A DNA stretch of 64,000 bases from Streptomyces sp. SCL15-4 (GCF_033366695.1 NZ_JAOBTQ010000001.1:4836001-4900000), one strand, 5' to 3'. Shown: positions 24,401 through 32,832, numbered from the stretch's first letter. Program-made: numbers and translations. Notes: a model not told the origin generated them from the letters alone.

Positions 24401-24571
24401 ACGCCCACCCAGGTGGCCGTCAACACGGCGGCCGGGGCCACCCCGCGCCGGGTGGTGAACCAGACCACGAACACCACCTACAACCTCCAGCACAGGTCCA
24501 TGACGATCCGCGACCTGGAGACGCTCCAGCGCCGCCAGGACGCACTCGCGCGAGTGGGGAGGCCCCGGTAG
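21482..24571 (+). CDS. Tape measure protein
   Basis: 1029 residues, GTG with AGGAGG upstream. N-terminal VGELNAILSVDDRAVEPALR, long Ala-rich helices, a PhageMin_Tail/TP901-type core (about 120-330), hydrophobic helices at about 460-520 (AAAVIAAVLVPVLVTLGVQA, then PIGWVGLAIGALVVLVISYW), and two copies of an IHSPSRV / IKSPSRV motif (about 698 and 937) each followed by an ARG/EGL helix. It sets tail length and helps DNA entry. The huge antisense frame over it is a codon-bias shadow. Confidence 0.93.
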   Translation: MALTVGELNAILSVDDRAVEPALRRAEQALRQTGQQMASDAERAGQQGGEQLGGGYVRGADSQWRDMRGNLVDAVTAAALEAEARARRGGQDAGEALGDGLVDGAEEGGAEAADAAGTGLSKLKTLALGVGAAAGAVLMDAFGQAMEQGQITAVMGAQLGATGPQAARYGKVAGALFKDAVVADFQEGADTIKAIASAGLFKPDATIQQMQSIATNASDVAKLLEVDVSQAANAAATMIRNKLAPNATAAFDLLVAGSRGLGAASEDLLETFTEYAPVFKAAGISGQTAMGLIRQGIQGGWGKDTDKIADAFKELSLRLVDGSKTTSDALKSIGLDAGQVGTDMAAGGKRGEKAMDQVLDAIRKVGPGTDTAKQAVQNLFGGPGEDLGAALFSLNVGAAAKAMDGAKGSADRLGDGMRDNAASKVTAFRNSLQQGVVDFLGTTVIPGFMNFYSFLQQHQGEVKAAAAVIAAVLVPVLVTLGVQALIAGGRMAAAWVMALGPIGWVGLAIGALVVLVISYWDQIKGATVAAWDWISGKVDEAKNAVIASISLLGQIPGMVSTYFGQARTWAVTHLVALISWVSGLPGRLLSALAGLAGSLVGVSSAAWQAFKTAAATKAVEFITWVQGLPQRTASAIGDLSGLLVSKGVAIVQGLWSGIQSMGGWLRDQIVGWAKDAIPGPIADALGIHSPSRVTKAQGQWIARGLIEGLTGSTKQVKAASAKLADIIADALRPGKARSRALGTVSAGTKQLLKLASQEEQVAARLKDAQKKLSGQIAARDKLASDVKKGILDSGAITGQSGSQSPEGILARLQRDRKAAEAFAKHLAALKKRGVRADLLSQIAQAGVDQGGAVAASLASATPAQIKAINAEQAKLASAAGSAGNAAADAMYGAGIRAGQGLVDGLKKQQRSIEAQMLRIAKGMSKSIRKALGIKSPSRVMARVGAYTAEGLRRGIESGRKAVNRSMASLVDTPTPTQVAVNTAAGATPRRVVNQTTNTTYNLQHRSMTIRDLETLQRRQDALARVGRPR

Positions 24572-25570
24572 ATGCCGCTCATCACAGCGCCGGTCGTCAC
24601 CCCGCCGGACACCGGGCAACCCCCGGCCGGGGGCGGCGGCATCGTCCTGCCGGACCTCGGGCGGGCCGTGGTCACCTACTACGACCCGGCCGGCGGGGTG
24701 TGGCCGCTGACCACGCGCTCCCTCGGATGGAAGACCCTGGCCGAGGGCGTCTCGGGGCTCGGCGCGGTGCCGTACGAGCTGACTACCGACCAGCGGGCGC
24801 GCGGCGGCGCCACCCTGCGGCACGTCCAGGCGCAGCCCCGGCAGATCGTGTGGCCGATCCAGGTCCGCGGCGACACTCACATGCAGTTCATCGAGCGCTG
24901 GCGCGCGCTGGCGACCGCGTGGACCCGGACGCTCCGGGACGGGCCCGGCGTGCTGGAGATCGCCCGCCCGGACGGCTCCCGCCGGCAGATCGAGGTCATA
25001 TACCAGGAGGGCTGGGAGGGCCGCGGCACGGCGGGGTCCGGGTGGATCGTGGACACCGCGGTCATGACGCTGTTCTGCGAGGACCCGTACTGGATCGACC
25101 CGGTGCCGGTAGTGGTGCACCGCGAGCAGGCCGCCAGCGGCAGTTTCTTCGCGCCCTTCCCGACCGTGTCGTCCTCCCAGGTGCTGGGCGCGACCACGGT
25201 CACGGTCCCGGGCGACGTCGCCGTGTGGCCGACCTGGACGGTCACCGGCCCCGCGTCGCTGGTCACCTTCTCAGTGAGCCGGACGACCCGCTCGGGCCCG
25301 GTCACCGAATCCTTCGTCCTCGACCCGACGGCCGTCGGGCACGGTGCCCTCCTCCCCGGCGAGCAGGTCACCGTCCGCACGGACCCGCCGCAGGTGCGCT
25401 ACCTGGACGGCTCTCCGGACGGCGTGAACTGGATCGGCGCGCTGAACTGGCCGGCCGCCACGCTGTGGAGCTTGCAGCCCGGCGACAACGCCGTGACTTT
25501 CACCCTGGCAGGCAGCGGCCCGGGGTCGGCCGTGGACCTCTCCTTCTATCCGCGGTACGAGACCGCCTAA
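24572..25570 (+). CDS. Distal tail protein (Dit, Sipho_tail)
   Basis: 332 residues, directly after the tape measure stop. Central block QARGRGGATLRH-type segment, then MQFIERWRALATAWTRTLRD, GWEGRGTAGSGWIVDTAVMT and FCEDPYWIDP, characteristic of siphovirus tail component proteins (PF05709 group). The C-terminal half is a beta-rich galectin-like extension. It forms the hub linking the tube to the receptor-binding device. Confidence 0.85.
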   Translation: MPLITAPVVTPPDTGQPPAGGGGIVLPDLGRAVVTYYDPAGGVWPLTTRSLGWKTLAEGVSGLGAVPYELTTDQRARGGATLRHVQAQPRQIVWPIQVRGDTHMQFIERWRALATAWTRTLRDGPGVLEIARPDGSRRQIEVIYQEGWEGRGTAGSGWIVDTAVMTLFCEDPYWIDPVPVVVHREQAASGSFFAPFPTVSSSQVLGATTVTVPGDVAVWPTWTVTGPASLVTFSVSRTTRSGPVTESFVLDPTAVGHGALLPGEQVTVRTDPPQVRYLDGSPDGVNWIGALNWPAATLWSLQPGDNAVTFTLAGSGPGSAVDLSFYPRYETA

Positions 25571-25583
25571 GGAGGTGGGGCCG

Positions 25584-26738
25584 GTGGCCGTCCAGCTCCT
25601 CATCACCGACCGGGACCTGGTCGTGCAGGGGGACCCGCTCACCGACTGGTCCAGCCTCGACGTCACCCAGGTCTTCAACGAGCCGGGCACCGGATCGGTG
25701 GACTTGACCGCGCACGCCGAGGTGATGGCCCAGCTCCAGCCCGGCAACCGGCTCATGGTGATCCGGGACGGCCAGGTCTGGATGGCCGGTCCGATGGAGG
25801 TCCCGCAGGACTACAGCTGGGGGATCGCCGGGGACGGCGAGCCGCCGCCGGGCAAGGTGACCGTCACCTTCACCGACGACCTGGCGCTCCCAGCCGGGTA
25901 CCTGACGTGGCCGGCGCCCGGCTCGGCGTGGTCCGCACAGCCGGACACGTCCAGGAAGATCACCGCGACGAATGCCGAGCAGGTCATCAGGCAGCTGGTG
26001 AACGAGAACTGCGGGCCCGGCGCGCTCGCGGCCCGCCGCATCCCGCACTTCGCCCTCGGCCCCGTGGCCGGTGTGGGTACCACCGTGTCCGTCGACACCC
26101 GCCTGGAGCGGCTCCTCGACGTGTGCCGCCGGGTGGCCACCGACGGCGGAGGACTCGGCATCCGGGCCCGCCAGGCCGGCTCCCAGATCCTCTTCGAGGT
26201 GTACCAGCCGGTGGACCGCACCGCGACGGCCCGCTTCTCGGCCGGCCTCGGCAACCTCCGCAGCTTCACATTCCGGCGGTCCGCGCCGACGGTCACCCAC
26301 GCCCTCGTCACCGGCGCCGAGCAGGCATTCCCTCGCCCGTACGTTGAGGTCTCCGACACGGCCGCCGCGTCCGCCTGGTGGCGGGTGGAGCAGCTGGTCG
26401 ACTCCAGCGCCGACAGCAACGACGGCGGCCAGCTGACCCAGGAGGGGAAGCAGGCGCTCGCCGAGGGCGCGGCTCCGGTGGAGCTGGCCACGGTCACCGT
26501 CGACACGGAAGACCTGCGCGCCGGCCGGGACTTCGCGCTCGGCGACCGGGTCACCGTGGCGCTGCCGACCGGCGTGGAGGTGGCCGACCTGGTGCGGTCG
26601 ATTCGTCTCCAGGCGTCCCCTGAGTCCGGTGAGCAGGTCACATCGCTGATCGGCTCGCCGGACGCCACCACAGACCCGCAGATGGTGCGGATCGTACGTG
26701 AGCTGAGCCGCAGGCTTGGCCGGATCGAAGCGAGGTAA
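25584..26738 (+). CDS. Tail hub protein (ReqiPepy6 Gp37-like)
   Basis: 384 residues, GTG with AAGGAGG upstream. Begins MAVQLLITDRDLVVQGDPL and has GTGSVDLTAHAEVMAQLQPG, ARFSAGLGNLRSFTF and a helical C-terminal end (VRELSRRLGRIEAR). This pattern matches the siphovirus ReqiPepy6 Gp37-like family found after Dit in actinophages; it plays the Tal/gp27-like hub role. Assigned from recalled family features. Confidence 0.8.
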   Translation: MAVQLLITDRDLVVQGDPLTDWSSLDVTQVFNEPGTGSVDLTAHAEVMAQLQPGNRLMVIRDGQVWMAGPMEVPQDYSWGIAGDGEPPPGKVTVTFTDDLALPAGYLTWPAPGSAWSAQPDTSRKITATNAEQVIRQLVNENCGPGALAARRIPHFALGPVAGVGTTVSVDTRLERLLDVCRRVATDGGGLGIRARQAGSQILFEVYQPVDRTATARFSAGLGNLRSFTFRRSAPTVTHALVTGAEQAFPRPYVEVSDTAAASAWWRVEQLVDSSADSNDGGQLTQEGKQALAEGAAPVELATVTVDTEDLRAGRDFALGDRVTVALPTGVEVADLVRSIRLQASPESGEQVTSLIGSPDATTDPQMVRIVRELSRRLGRIEAR

Positions 26739-26740
26739 GC

Positions 26741-27682
26741 GTGGCCGACGATTCATGGCCGTCCCCGGCACACGGGGCCAGGGTCATCACCGACATCGAG
26801 TACGAGAAGGTGGCCGCGCGATTCTCCGACGACGGCGTGTACGGCAGCCCGGCCGACGCTGCGGTGGTGTCCGCCGGGACAGGCCTGTCGGTGACCGTCC
26901 GCCCCGACGTCTACGCCAGCGTGCGCGGCCACGCCTGGTACTCCGGCACGTCCACCATCACCCTCCCGATCGCACCGAACTCTCTGGGGGCGACGCGTCG
27001 GGACTGGGTCGTGCTGAGGCTGGACCGGTCCGCGTGGACCGTCCGGGTGGCCGTCCGGCAGGGGATCATCGGTCCGATGCTCCCGCCTGTCGTGCAGCAG
27101 ACCGGGGACACGGGCGTCTACGAGATCCCGCTCGCCGTCGTCGCTGTGCAGGCTGGCGCCGGCACCGTGTCCGTGACCCGGGCCGAGCTGTACGCGGGCG
27201 CCCGCTGCCGTCCCTGCACCTCGACGACCCGCAACCCGAATCCCGTCCCTGGTGAGCTGGCGATGGAGACCGACACCGGTCGTGTCCGCGTCTGGACCGG
27301 CACCTCCTGGGTGGCGATCTACGACAGCAGCGGCGTCATCTCGGTCGACAAGGCCACCCCCAACTGGGAGATCATCACCAGCTCAGTGCTGGAGACCCGG
27401 GCCGGAACCACACACCTGCGCCTCGGCACCTTCCGGCGTACCAACAGCGCCCTCGCTGCGGCAACGGCCGCCAGCCTGCCGCTCATCGTCCCGCTCGACT
27501 ACACGCACCCCTCGCGGGACCAGTACGGCGTGGCCTACGTCACGGGCGTGCAGATCGCCCGGATCACGGTCTGTGCCGCATCCTCCGACACCCCAGGGCA
27601 GGTCTTGCTGACGCAGCACCCGGTCATCGGCACCGGCGACGTCGTCTACCCCGAGAGCATGAGCTGGGCGGTGAGCACCTGA
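26741..27682 (+). CDS. Baseplate / tail-tip protein, 313 aa
   Basis: GTG 3 nt after the hub gene. N-terminal half reads like baseplate proteins of actinophages (RVITDIEYEKVAARFSDDGV; NSLGATRRDWVVLRLDRSAW). A short GELAMETDTGRVRVWTGTSW segment is typical of a tail-attachment beta repeat. The C-terminus is beta-rich. It ends where the spike gene starts (TGATG). A connector between hub and spike is the likely role. Confidence 0.7.
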   Translation: MADDSWPSPAHGARVITDIEYEKVAARFSDDGVYGSPADAAVVSAGTGLSVTVRPDVYASVRGHAWYSGTSTITLPIAPNSLGATRRDWVVLRLDRSAWTVRVAVRQGIIGPMLPPVVQQTGDTGVYEIPLAVVAVQAGAGTVSVTRAELYAGARCRPCTSTTRNPNPVPGELAMETDTGRVRVWTGTSWVAIYDSSGVISVDKATPNWEIITSSVLETRAGTTHLRLGTFRRTNSALAAATAASLPLIVPLDYTHPSRDQYGVAYVTGVQIARITVCAASSDTPGQVLLTQHPVIGTGDVVYPESMSWAVST

Positions 27683-29190
27683 TGCGCTACGAGTACGGTC
27701 GCGGCATCGGCGACTACGTGGTCCGCCCGGCCGATGGCCTGTGGAGCGTGGCGGCCGGCCAGGTGATCACGCTGTGGGATGCCGCCGACGGCGGCACCCA
27801 GTACACCGACCTCCAGGACGCGAGCGGCGCCGCCGTGACGGAGGTCCGCGCGGACGAGTACGGTGCGCTGCCGCGCTGGCTCGGCCCGGACGGTGTGACC
27901 GGGATGTGGGCGGACGCGGGCGGGCCCGCCCGCGTGTGGGTGGAGGCGCACGCCGTCACCGCCGGCAGTGCCAGCAGCACGCCACCCGACTGGCTGAACG
28001 TGAAGGATGCCGGCGCCCGCGGCGACGGTGTCACGGACGACACCGCGGCGATCCAGACCGCGATCAACGCCGCTGGCACCACCGGGGGTGGGACGCTGTA
28101 CTTCCCGGCGGGCCGGTACATCCTGACCGCAGCGCTCACCTGGGCCAGCGGCGTGAACGCGGTCGGCGCGGGCCCGCGCGCAACCATCCTCCAGTCCACC
28201 GACCCGAACAAGGACTGCATCACCGGCACGGACGTCGGCAGCATCACCCTTGAGCGGCTGCAACTGTCTGGTCCGGGCAGGGGCTTCGGCTCTGGCATCC
28301 GGTTCACACGGTTCAGTGCGCCGTCGACCCCGAGCGTCAGCGTGCGGGACGTGCTCATCCAGTCGTGGGGCGGCGACGGGATCTTCTGTCACCAGCTCGC
28401 CGGCGCGGTCCTGCACCGGGTCCGGGTGCGGACCTGCGGTGGCGTCGGCGTCCACGCGCAGGCGCCGCAGGACACGGTCCTCGGCGGTGCGTCCGTCTCC
28501 ATGACCGCCGTCTCGGTCGAGGGCTGCGTCACCGGCGGGATCTGGCTGGAGGGCATGGCGTACAGCAGCCTGTCCGCGTGCGCGGTGCAGGGCGCCCCGG
28601 TCGGCTACCGGCTGGACACCTGCACCGGCGTGAGCCTGACGAGCTGCGGCGCCGAGCAGTGCACGACCGGGCTGGAGGTGTACGGGGGGAAGGGCGTCAC
28701 GGCCATCGGCTTCACGACGAAGGGGAGCGACGGCACGAGCGTCTGGCTGACCAACGGGGCGGTCGGCGTCGTCCTGGCTGGTGTCACCGAGGTGGCGCCC
28801 GGGTCCGGCGCGACGACGTGCCTGCGCACAGACACCGGCACCGTCTCGACCGTGCTCGGCCTGTCCGGGTCGAAGCCGAACGCGCTGTCCGGCACGGTGA
28901 ACAGGCTGGACCCGGGCGACGGGTCGATCGTCCTGGCCGGCCGGTCCGTCGTCCCCAGCGGCGGCACCGCGGCCCGGATGGGGACCGCGGTCCTCGCGGC
29001 CGGCACCGTCACCGTGAACACCACGGCGGTGACCGCGACCAGCGTGATCATGCTGGCGATCCAGACACCGGGCGGCACCGTCGGCGCCCCGTACGTCAAC
29101 GCGCGCACGGCTGGCACCAGCTTCACGATCAAGTCCACGTCCGCCTCCGACGCGAGCACGGTCGGCTGGCGCATCCTCGACCCGTCCTAA
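27682..29190 (+). CDS. Tail spike with pectate-lyase-type beta-helix
   Basis: 502 residues. Residues 1-100 form an attachment domain (YEYGRGIGDYVVRPADGLWS). From about 108 the motif WLNVKDAGARGDGVTDDTAA opens a right-handed beta-helix (Pectate_lyase_3 family), followed by regular Gly/Thr-rich coils to about 400 and a beta-rich end. Such spikes bind or cleave surface polysaccharide and set host range. No clear catalytic Asp/Glu pair could be assigned by eye. Confidence 0.85.
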   Translation: MRYEYGRGIGDYVVRPADGLWSVAAGQVITLWDAADGGTQYTDLQDASGAAVTEVRADEYGALPRWLGPDGVTGMWADAGGPARVWVEAHAVTAGSASSTPPDWLNVKDAGARGDGVTDDTAAIQTAINAAGTTGGGTLYFPAGRYILTAALTWASGVNAVGAGPRATILQSTDPNKDCITGTDVGSITLERLQLSGPGRGFGSGIRFTRFSAPSTPSVSVRDVLIQSWGGDGIFCHQLAGAVLHRVRVRTCGGVGVHAQAPQDTVLGGASVSMTAVSVEGCVTGGIWLEGMAYSSLSACAVQGAPVGYRLDTCTGVSLTSCGAEQCTTGLEVYGGKGVTAIGFTTKGSDGTSVWLTNGAVGVVLAGVTEVAPGSGATTCLRTDTGTVSTVLGLSGSKPNALSGTVNRLDPGDGSIVLAGRSVVPSGGTAARMGTAVLAAGTVTVNTTAVTATSVIMLAIQTPGGTVGAPYVNARTAGTSFTIKSTSASDASTVGWRILDPS

Positions 29191-29203
29191 GCAGGGAGGT
29201 CCC

Positions 29204-30001
29204 ATGGTCGCCGCGATCACCCCGCAGACGATGATCGAACTGGGGACGCAGGAAGCCGCGATCCACTACCAGGAGGACCGGTCGGGTTCAACCTGGACGA
29301 ACATCAACAAATACGCCGCCGAAACGCCGGGCATGTCGCCCTACCAGGGCCAGAGCTGGTGCGTCATCGGACTGCTGTGGCTCGCGCACCGGGCCGGAGA
29401 CATCAGCATCATGCCGCAGACCCCGGCCTGCGACGTCGCGGTCAGCACGTACACCTCCTGGGGCCGCTGGAGCTGGAAGCCGGCGATCGGCGCGCAGGTG
29501 ATGCTGGGGTCGGGCGGCACAGAGCACACCGGTCTGGTCTGGAAATTCGATTCCACCAAAATCTGGACGATCGAATTTAATACCAACCTGACCGGATCAC
29601 CGGAGGGCGATGGCGTCTACCTGCGGGAACGCAACCGAAGCGACACCGCCGTGTACGGGTACGGCTACCCCAAGTACGCCTCGCCGATGGTGACTGCGGA
29701 CACGTCTTGGGTGGACGACCCGGCCCTGATCAAGACGTCCAGCGGCACGGCCGCCGCGTACGCGCCCTACCCGGGCCCCGATTTTTTCCGGATCGGGCGC
29801 ACCTCGCCGCTCGTCCTCGCCGCGGCCAAGCGGCTCATCGCCGTGGGCGCCGGCAGCTACACGCCGTCCGCCGACATCGGCTCGGCCGACCTCACCGCCT
29901 GGGGCAACTGGCACACCGCGCAGGGCTCCCCGGGCGGCGCCTACGCCGGATACCCCAACGAAACGATCTGGCGAGCGTTGCAGGTCCCCCACAGCCACTG
30001 A
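29204..30001 (+). CDS. CHAP/NlpC-like peptidoglycan hydrolase with wall-binding tail
   Basis: 265 residues, ATG with GGGAGG upstream. Candidate catalytic residues: Cys53 in GQSWCVIGLLWLAH, His108 in GTEHTGLVWKF and Glu124/Asn126 in IEFNTN, the order of a papain-like CHAP peptidase. The C-terminal 75 residues (from YPGPDFFRIG, with AAKRLIAVGAGSY and WRALQVP) match the end of the amidase at 30667. It lies between the spike and the lysis genes, so it may be virion-borne or a second endolysin. Confidence 0.75.
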   Translation: MVAAITPQTMIELGTQEAAIHYQEDRSGSTWTNINKYAAETPGMSPYQGQSWCVIGLLWLAHRAGDISIMPQTPACDVAVSTYTSWGRWSWKPAIGAQVMLGSGGTEHTGLVWKFDSTKIWTIEFNTNLTGSPEGDGVYLRERNRSDTAVYGYGYPKYASPMVTADTSWVDDPALIKTSSGTAAAYAPYPGPDFFRIGRTSPLVLAAAKRLIAVGAGSYTPSADIGSADLTAWGNWHTAQGSPGGAYAGYPNETIWRALQVPHSH

Positions 30002-30027
30002 GTCTGCCGCTCGGCCGCCTCACTCCC

Positions 30028-30052
30028 GCCCCCGCGCCGCTCGGCCGGGGGC
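30028..30052 (+). terminator. Hairpin terminator
   Basis: 7-bp stem GCCCCCG / CGGGGGC followed by TTCCTCT, just after the hydrolase gene. A direct repeat GCCGCTCGGCCG (30006, 30036) surrounds it. Confidence 0.5.
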
Positions 30053-30077
30053 TTCCTCTATGCCCCTTGGAGGGCCC

Positions 30078-30392
30078 GTGCCCCAACAACAGCCATCCGT
30101 CGGCCGGATCGTCCACTACCAGCTCACGGAGCAGGACGCCACCGACATCAACCGCCGGCGCAAGGACTTCCACGAGAGCCGCGGCGCCGAAGACCGAACC
30201 GGCTACATCGGTCACGTCGGCAATCGAGTCGCCGAGGGCGACCAGTTCCCCGCAATCATCGTGCGCGTGTGGGACGAGAGCACCGTCACGTGCAACCTCC
30301 AAGTTCTGCTGGACGGCAACGACACCTACTGGGCCACCTCGCGCGCCGAGGGCGCTGAGCCGGGCCACTGGACCTGGCCGCCGCGTCACTGA
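30078..30392 (+). CDS. Conserved hypothetical protein in lysis region, 104 aa
   Basis: GTG 30078 is preferred because TTGGAGGG lies just upstream; ATG 30060 is an alternative without a ribosome site. N-terminal GRIVHYQLTEQDATDINRRR, then GHVGNRVAEGDQFPAIIVRV and a Trp-rich end. This beta-rich layout is common in uncharacterised Streptomyces phage proteins near the lysin. Function unknown. Confidence 0.7.
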   Translation: MPQQQPSVGRIVHYQLTEQDATDINRRRKDFHESRGAEDRTGYIGHVGNRVAEGDQFPAIIVRVWDESTVTCNLQVLLDGNDTYWATSRAEGAEPGHWTWPPRH

Positions 30393-30408
30393 CCTTCCCC
30401 CCCAGCCA

Positions 30409-30433
30409 CGCCCCGTGCCGCCCGGCCGGGGCG
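30409..30433 (+). terminator. Hairpin terminator
   Basis: 7-bp stem CGCCCCG / CGGGGCG with an 11-nt loop, followed by TTCGTC, between two small genes of the lysis region. Confidence 0.5.
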
Positions 30434-30454
30434 TTCGTCATGTCTGGAGACCTC

Positions 30455-30670
30455 ATGCCCCAGCACTCCCTGAGCGACCTCGGCCAGGTCGCCTACCTCG
30501 CGTACAGCGAGGCGACCGGCGGCCTCACCCACGACGGCCGGCCGATGCCCGCGTGGGACGACCTCGGCGACACCGTCCAGGGGGCCTGGATCGCCGCGGC
30601 GGCGGCCGTCGCCGCGCACACCGTCGACGACCAGGCCGCCGCCGACGACAAGCAGGAGGCCAGCCGATGA
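30455..30670 (+). CDS. Small conserved phage protein, 71 aa
   Basis: ATG 30455 is chosen over 30440 because CTGGAG is spaced correctly. Contains LAYSEATGGLTHDGRPMPAW and IQAAW-like VQGAWIAAAAAVA, a pattern repeated in small uncharacterised phage proteins that usually sit near lysins. Overlaps the amidase start by 4 nt. Function unknown. Confidence 0.7.
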   Translation: MPQHSLSDLGQVAYLAYSEATGGLTHDGRPMPAWDDLGDTVQGAWIAAAAAVAAHTVDDQAAADDKQEASR

Positions 30671-31470
30671 GACTCGTCACCCGCAAGGCGCTGGGCTGGC
30701 CGGCGTCGGCCGCCCCGCTCCAGGCGACCACCCGCGGCGTGAAGGTCCACTACGAGGGCACGCCGGTCAGCCGGACCCTGCTGACCGACCACGCCGCGTG
30801 CATCGCGGAGTGGCAGGCGATCCGCCGCTCCCACCTGGCGAACACCAAGGAGAACTACTCCGACATCGCCTACAACTACGGGGCCTGCCCGCACGGCTAT
30901 CTCCTCGAGGGCCGCGGCATCGGCCGGCGGACCGGCGCCAACGGCAACCAGCCGCTGAACATCGCGCACTACGCGATCGTCGGCCTGGTCGGCGACGAGG
31001 GCCTGACCGAGCCGACCGACGAGATGCTCGGCGCGATCCGCGACGGCATCGAGCTGCTGCGCGCACACGGCGCCGAGGACGAGATCCTGGGCCACCGCGA
31101 CGGGTACGCGACCGAGTGCCCGGGCGGCCCGCTGTACGCGTGGGTGAAGAAGGGTGCGCCCTGTCCGGCCGGGACCGGCGGCGGCCCCGCCCCGGCGCCG
31201 AGGTACGAGCCGTTCCCGGGCGCCCAACTGTTCATGGCCGGGAGCAAGCCCGCCATCGGCCGCTCCTCGAAGATCTTCACCGCGATGGGGAAGCGGCTCA
31301 TCGCGCGCGGCTTCGGCCGGTACTACCGGGTCGGTGCCGGGCCCACGCTCGGAGAGGCCGACGTCAAGGCGTACGAGGCGTACCAGCGGTCCCTCGGCTA
31401 CAGCGGCGCGGACGCCCGGTGGCCGCCCGGCCCCACGTCCTGGGCCAAGCTCCACGTCCCCAACGTCTGA
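30667..31470 (+). CDS. Endolysin: N-acetylmuramoyl-L-alanine amidase with wall-binding domain
   Basis: 267 residues. A PGRP/Amidase_2 fold with zinc ligands His28 (VKVHYEG), His143 (LGHRDG) and Cys151 (TECPGG). It should cut the bond between muramic acid and the stem peptide. After a Pro/Gly linker (about 167-180) comes a C-terminal domain (PFPGAQLFMAG, KRLIARGFGRYY, WAKLHVPNV) homologous to the tail of the hydrolase at 29204. No signal peptide, so release depends on the holin 20 nt downstream. Confidence 0.9.
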   Translation: MRLVTRKALGWPASAAPLQATTRGVKVHYEGTPVSRTLLTDHAACIAEWQAIRRSHLANTKENYSDIAYNYGACPHGYLLEGRGIGRRTGANGNQPLNIAHYAIVGLVGDEGLTEPTDEMLGAIRDGIELLRAHGAEDEILGHRDGYATECPGGPLYAWVKKGAPCPAGTGGGPAPAPRYEPFPGAQLFMAGSKPAIGRSSKIFTAMGKRLIARGFGRYYRVGAGPTLGEADVKAYEAYQRSLGYSGADARWPPGPTSWAKLHVPNV

Positions 31471-31490
31471 CCTGAGAGGACCGATCCACC

Positions 31491-31757
31491 ATGTCCCAGC
31501 TCCACCTGCCCAGCAACGAGATGGTCGTGAAGACGGCGAAGACCTACACACGCGACCTCGCCGAGCGCGTCATCTGGACATTCCTCGGCGCCGCCGGGGC
31601 CGTCGCGCTCGCGGGCGGCCCGGCCGACATGCTGTCCGTCTCCTTCTGGGAGGGCGCCGGCACCGCCGGCCTGGCCGCCGTCGTGACCCTCGTCAAGGGA
31701 ATCGCGGCCCGGCTCATCGGCCCGAAGAACAGCGCGTCCACGGCACCGGGCGTCTGA
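31491..31757 (+). CDS. Holin
   Basis: 88 residues with a charged N-terminus, hydrophobic helices at about residues 27-45 and 51-70, and a short basic tail. Size, topology and position right after the amidase fit the r1t/HHH-type holins of actinophages that open the membrane for the lysin. Confidence 0.82.
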   Translation: MSQLHLPSNEMVVKTAKTYTRDLAERVIWTFLGAAGAVALAGGPADMLSVSFWEGAGTAGLAAVVTLVKGIAARLIGPKNSASTAPGV

Positions 31758-31774
31758 CCGGCTAGGAGCGGCAC

Positions 31775-32125
31775 GTGCCCGACGAGCTGAGCGTCGGCGA
31801 ACTCGGGCGCACCGTGGACGCCCTGCGCGAGGAGATCCGAGCCATGGGGCAGGGCATCAACGCCCGCCTCGACAAGGTCGTGAGCACGGAGGTCTACACC
31901 CTCCAGTCCGCCTACACCGACCAGCGCATCACCGCTCTGGGCCAGGACGTGCAGAAGGTCGCGGACGCCCGGGACGCCCTGGAAAACGCGTTCGAGCAGT
32001 ACCAGCGGGACGAACGGGACCGGCGCGAGCGCGAGCGGCAGGCCCGGCTCTACCAGATGGTCCTGCCCGTCATCATGGGGCTTCTGTCCGCGGCGATTGC
32101 TGTGTGGGCGGTGGTGGCACGGTGA
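31775..32125 (+). CDS. Coiled-coil protein with C-terminal membrane helix, 116 aa
   Basis: GTG with TAGGAG upstream. Residues 1-90 are a charged coiled coil ([20 protein letters not shown]), residues 95-114 are hydrophobic ([20 protein letters not shown]). A tail-anchored protein in the lysis cassette: second holin, holin regulator or spanin-like helper are possibilities. Overlaps the collagen-like gene start (GTGA). Confidence 0.75.
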   Translation: MPDELSVGELGRTVDALREEIRAMGQGINARLDKVVSTEVYTLQSAYTDQRITALGQDVQKVADARDALENAFEQYQRDERDRRERERQARLYQMVLPVIMGLLSAAIAVWAVVAR

Positions 32126-32790
32126 GCGTCGCACGCAGAGCCCGCAGGGCGCATCGGCGGTTGCCCCGGGCCGAGTGGTTGATCGCGGCGACCGGCGTGA
32201 TGGTCGTGCTCTTCATGGGCTGGCTCGCCGTCCAGGTGGTGGCTCTGTCACGCGATCTGCACGCCGCGAACGGCGCCCGTGACGCGCTGGCCCGCCAGGT
32301 GGAAGGCATGGGCGGGACGCCGGTCGCCGGTCCGCCCGGGAGCCGCGGCGAGCGAGGAGCCTCAGTGACTGGGCCCCGCGGCCCGTCCGGTCCGCCCGGC
32401 GATTCTGGTCCGCCTGGGAAGCCCGGCCCGTCTGGTTCTCCAGGGCCGGCCGGATCGCCGGGGAAGAAGGGTGCCGATGGTGTAGACGGCGCTGACGGCG
32501 CGGTGGGCGCGCGGGGTACGGACGGAGAGCCGGGGTCCGCCGGCGCCGTTGGCCCCACTGGGCCGGCTGGTCCTGCGGGTCCGGCGGGCCCGCCGGGCGA
32601 AAACGGGAAGGACGGAGAGGACGGCCGCGACGGGCAGACGTGCCCGGACGGGTACAGCCTGCAGACCCCATCGTGGGACCCTGACGCGCTCGTCTGCCGG
32701 CGGGACGGCGCACCGGAGCCGAGTGATCCGTCGCCGAGCCCGTCGTCGACGCTGCTCGGGCTGCCCGCCGAGCGCCGCCGCATCACATGA
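32122..32790 (+). CDS. Membrane-anchored collagen-like protein
   Basis: 222 residues. Basic N-terminus, one hydrophobic helix (about 19-41, [19 protein letters not shown]), a short coiled linker, then an uninterrupted-looking Gly-X-Y tract from about 68 to 165 rich in GPP, GPSG and GKDG triplets. A small C-terminal part has two Cys (TCPDGYS and VCRRDG). GTG overlaps the upstream stop; GTG 32104 is a weaker alternative. Collagen repeats are frequent in phage fibres, but here the domain is tethered to the membrane and encoded with the holin. Confidence 0.85.
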   Translation: MSVARRARRAHRRLPRAEWLIAATGVMVVLFMGWLAVQVVALSRDLHAANGARDALARQVEGMGGTPVAGPPGSRGERGASVTGPRGPSGPPGDSGPPGKPGPSGSPGPAGSPGKKGADGVDGADGAVGARGTDGEPGSAGAVGPTGPAGPAGPAGPPGENGKDGEDGRDGQTCPDGYSLQTPSWDPDALVCRRDGAPEPSDPSPSPSSTLLGLPAERRRIT

Positions 32791-32796
32791 ACACCT

Positions 32797-32832
32797 GCGC
32801 CCCTGTCTGGCCTCGCGGCCGGGCAGGGGCGC
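32797..32832. terminator. Bidirectional hairpin terminator
   Basis: 9-bp stem GCGCCCCTG / CAGGGGCGC between the convergent collagen-like gene and the leftward regulator. Marks the end of the late operon. Confidence 0.65.

Noticed and set aside
21857..25120. 1087-codon open frame on the minus strand
   Set aside because: Lies exactly opposite the tape measure and distal tail genes; long antisense frames are expected at this GC content, and the product has no coherent domains.
27646..29220. 524-codon minus-strand frame
   Set aside because: Shadow of the tail spike gene; composition (Arg/Gly/Ala) is that of an off-frame translation.
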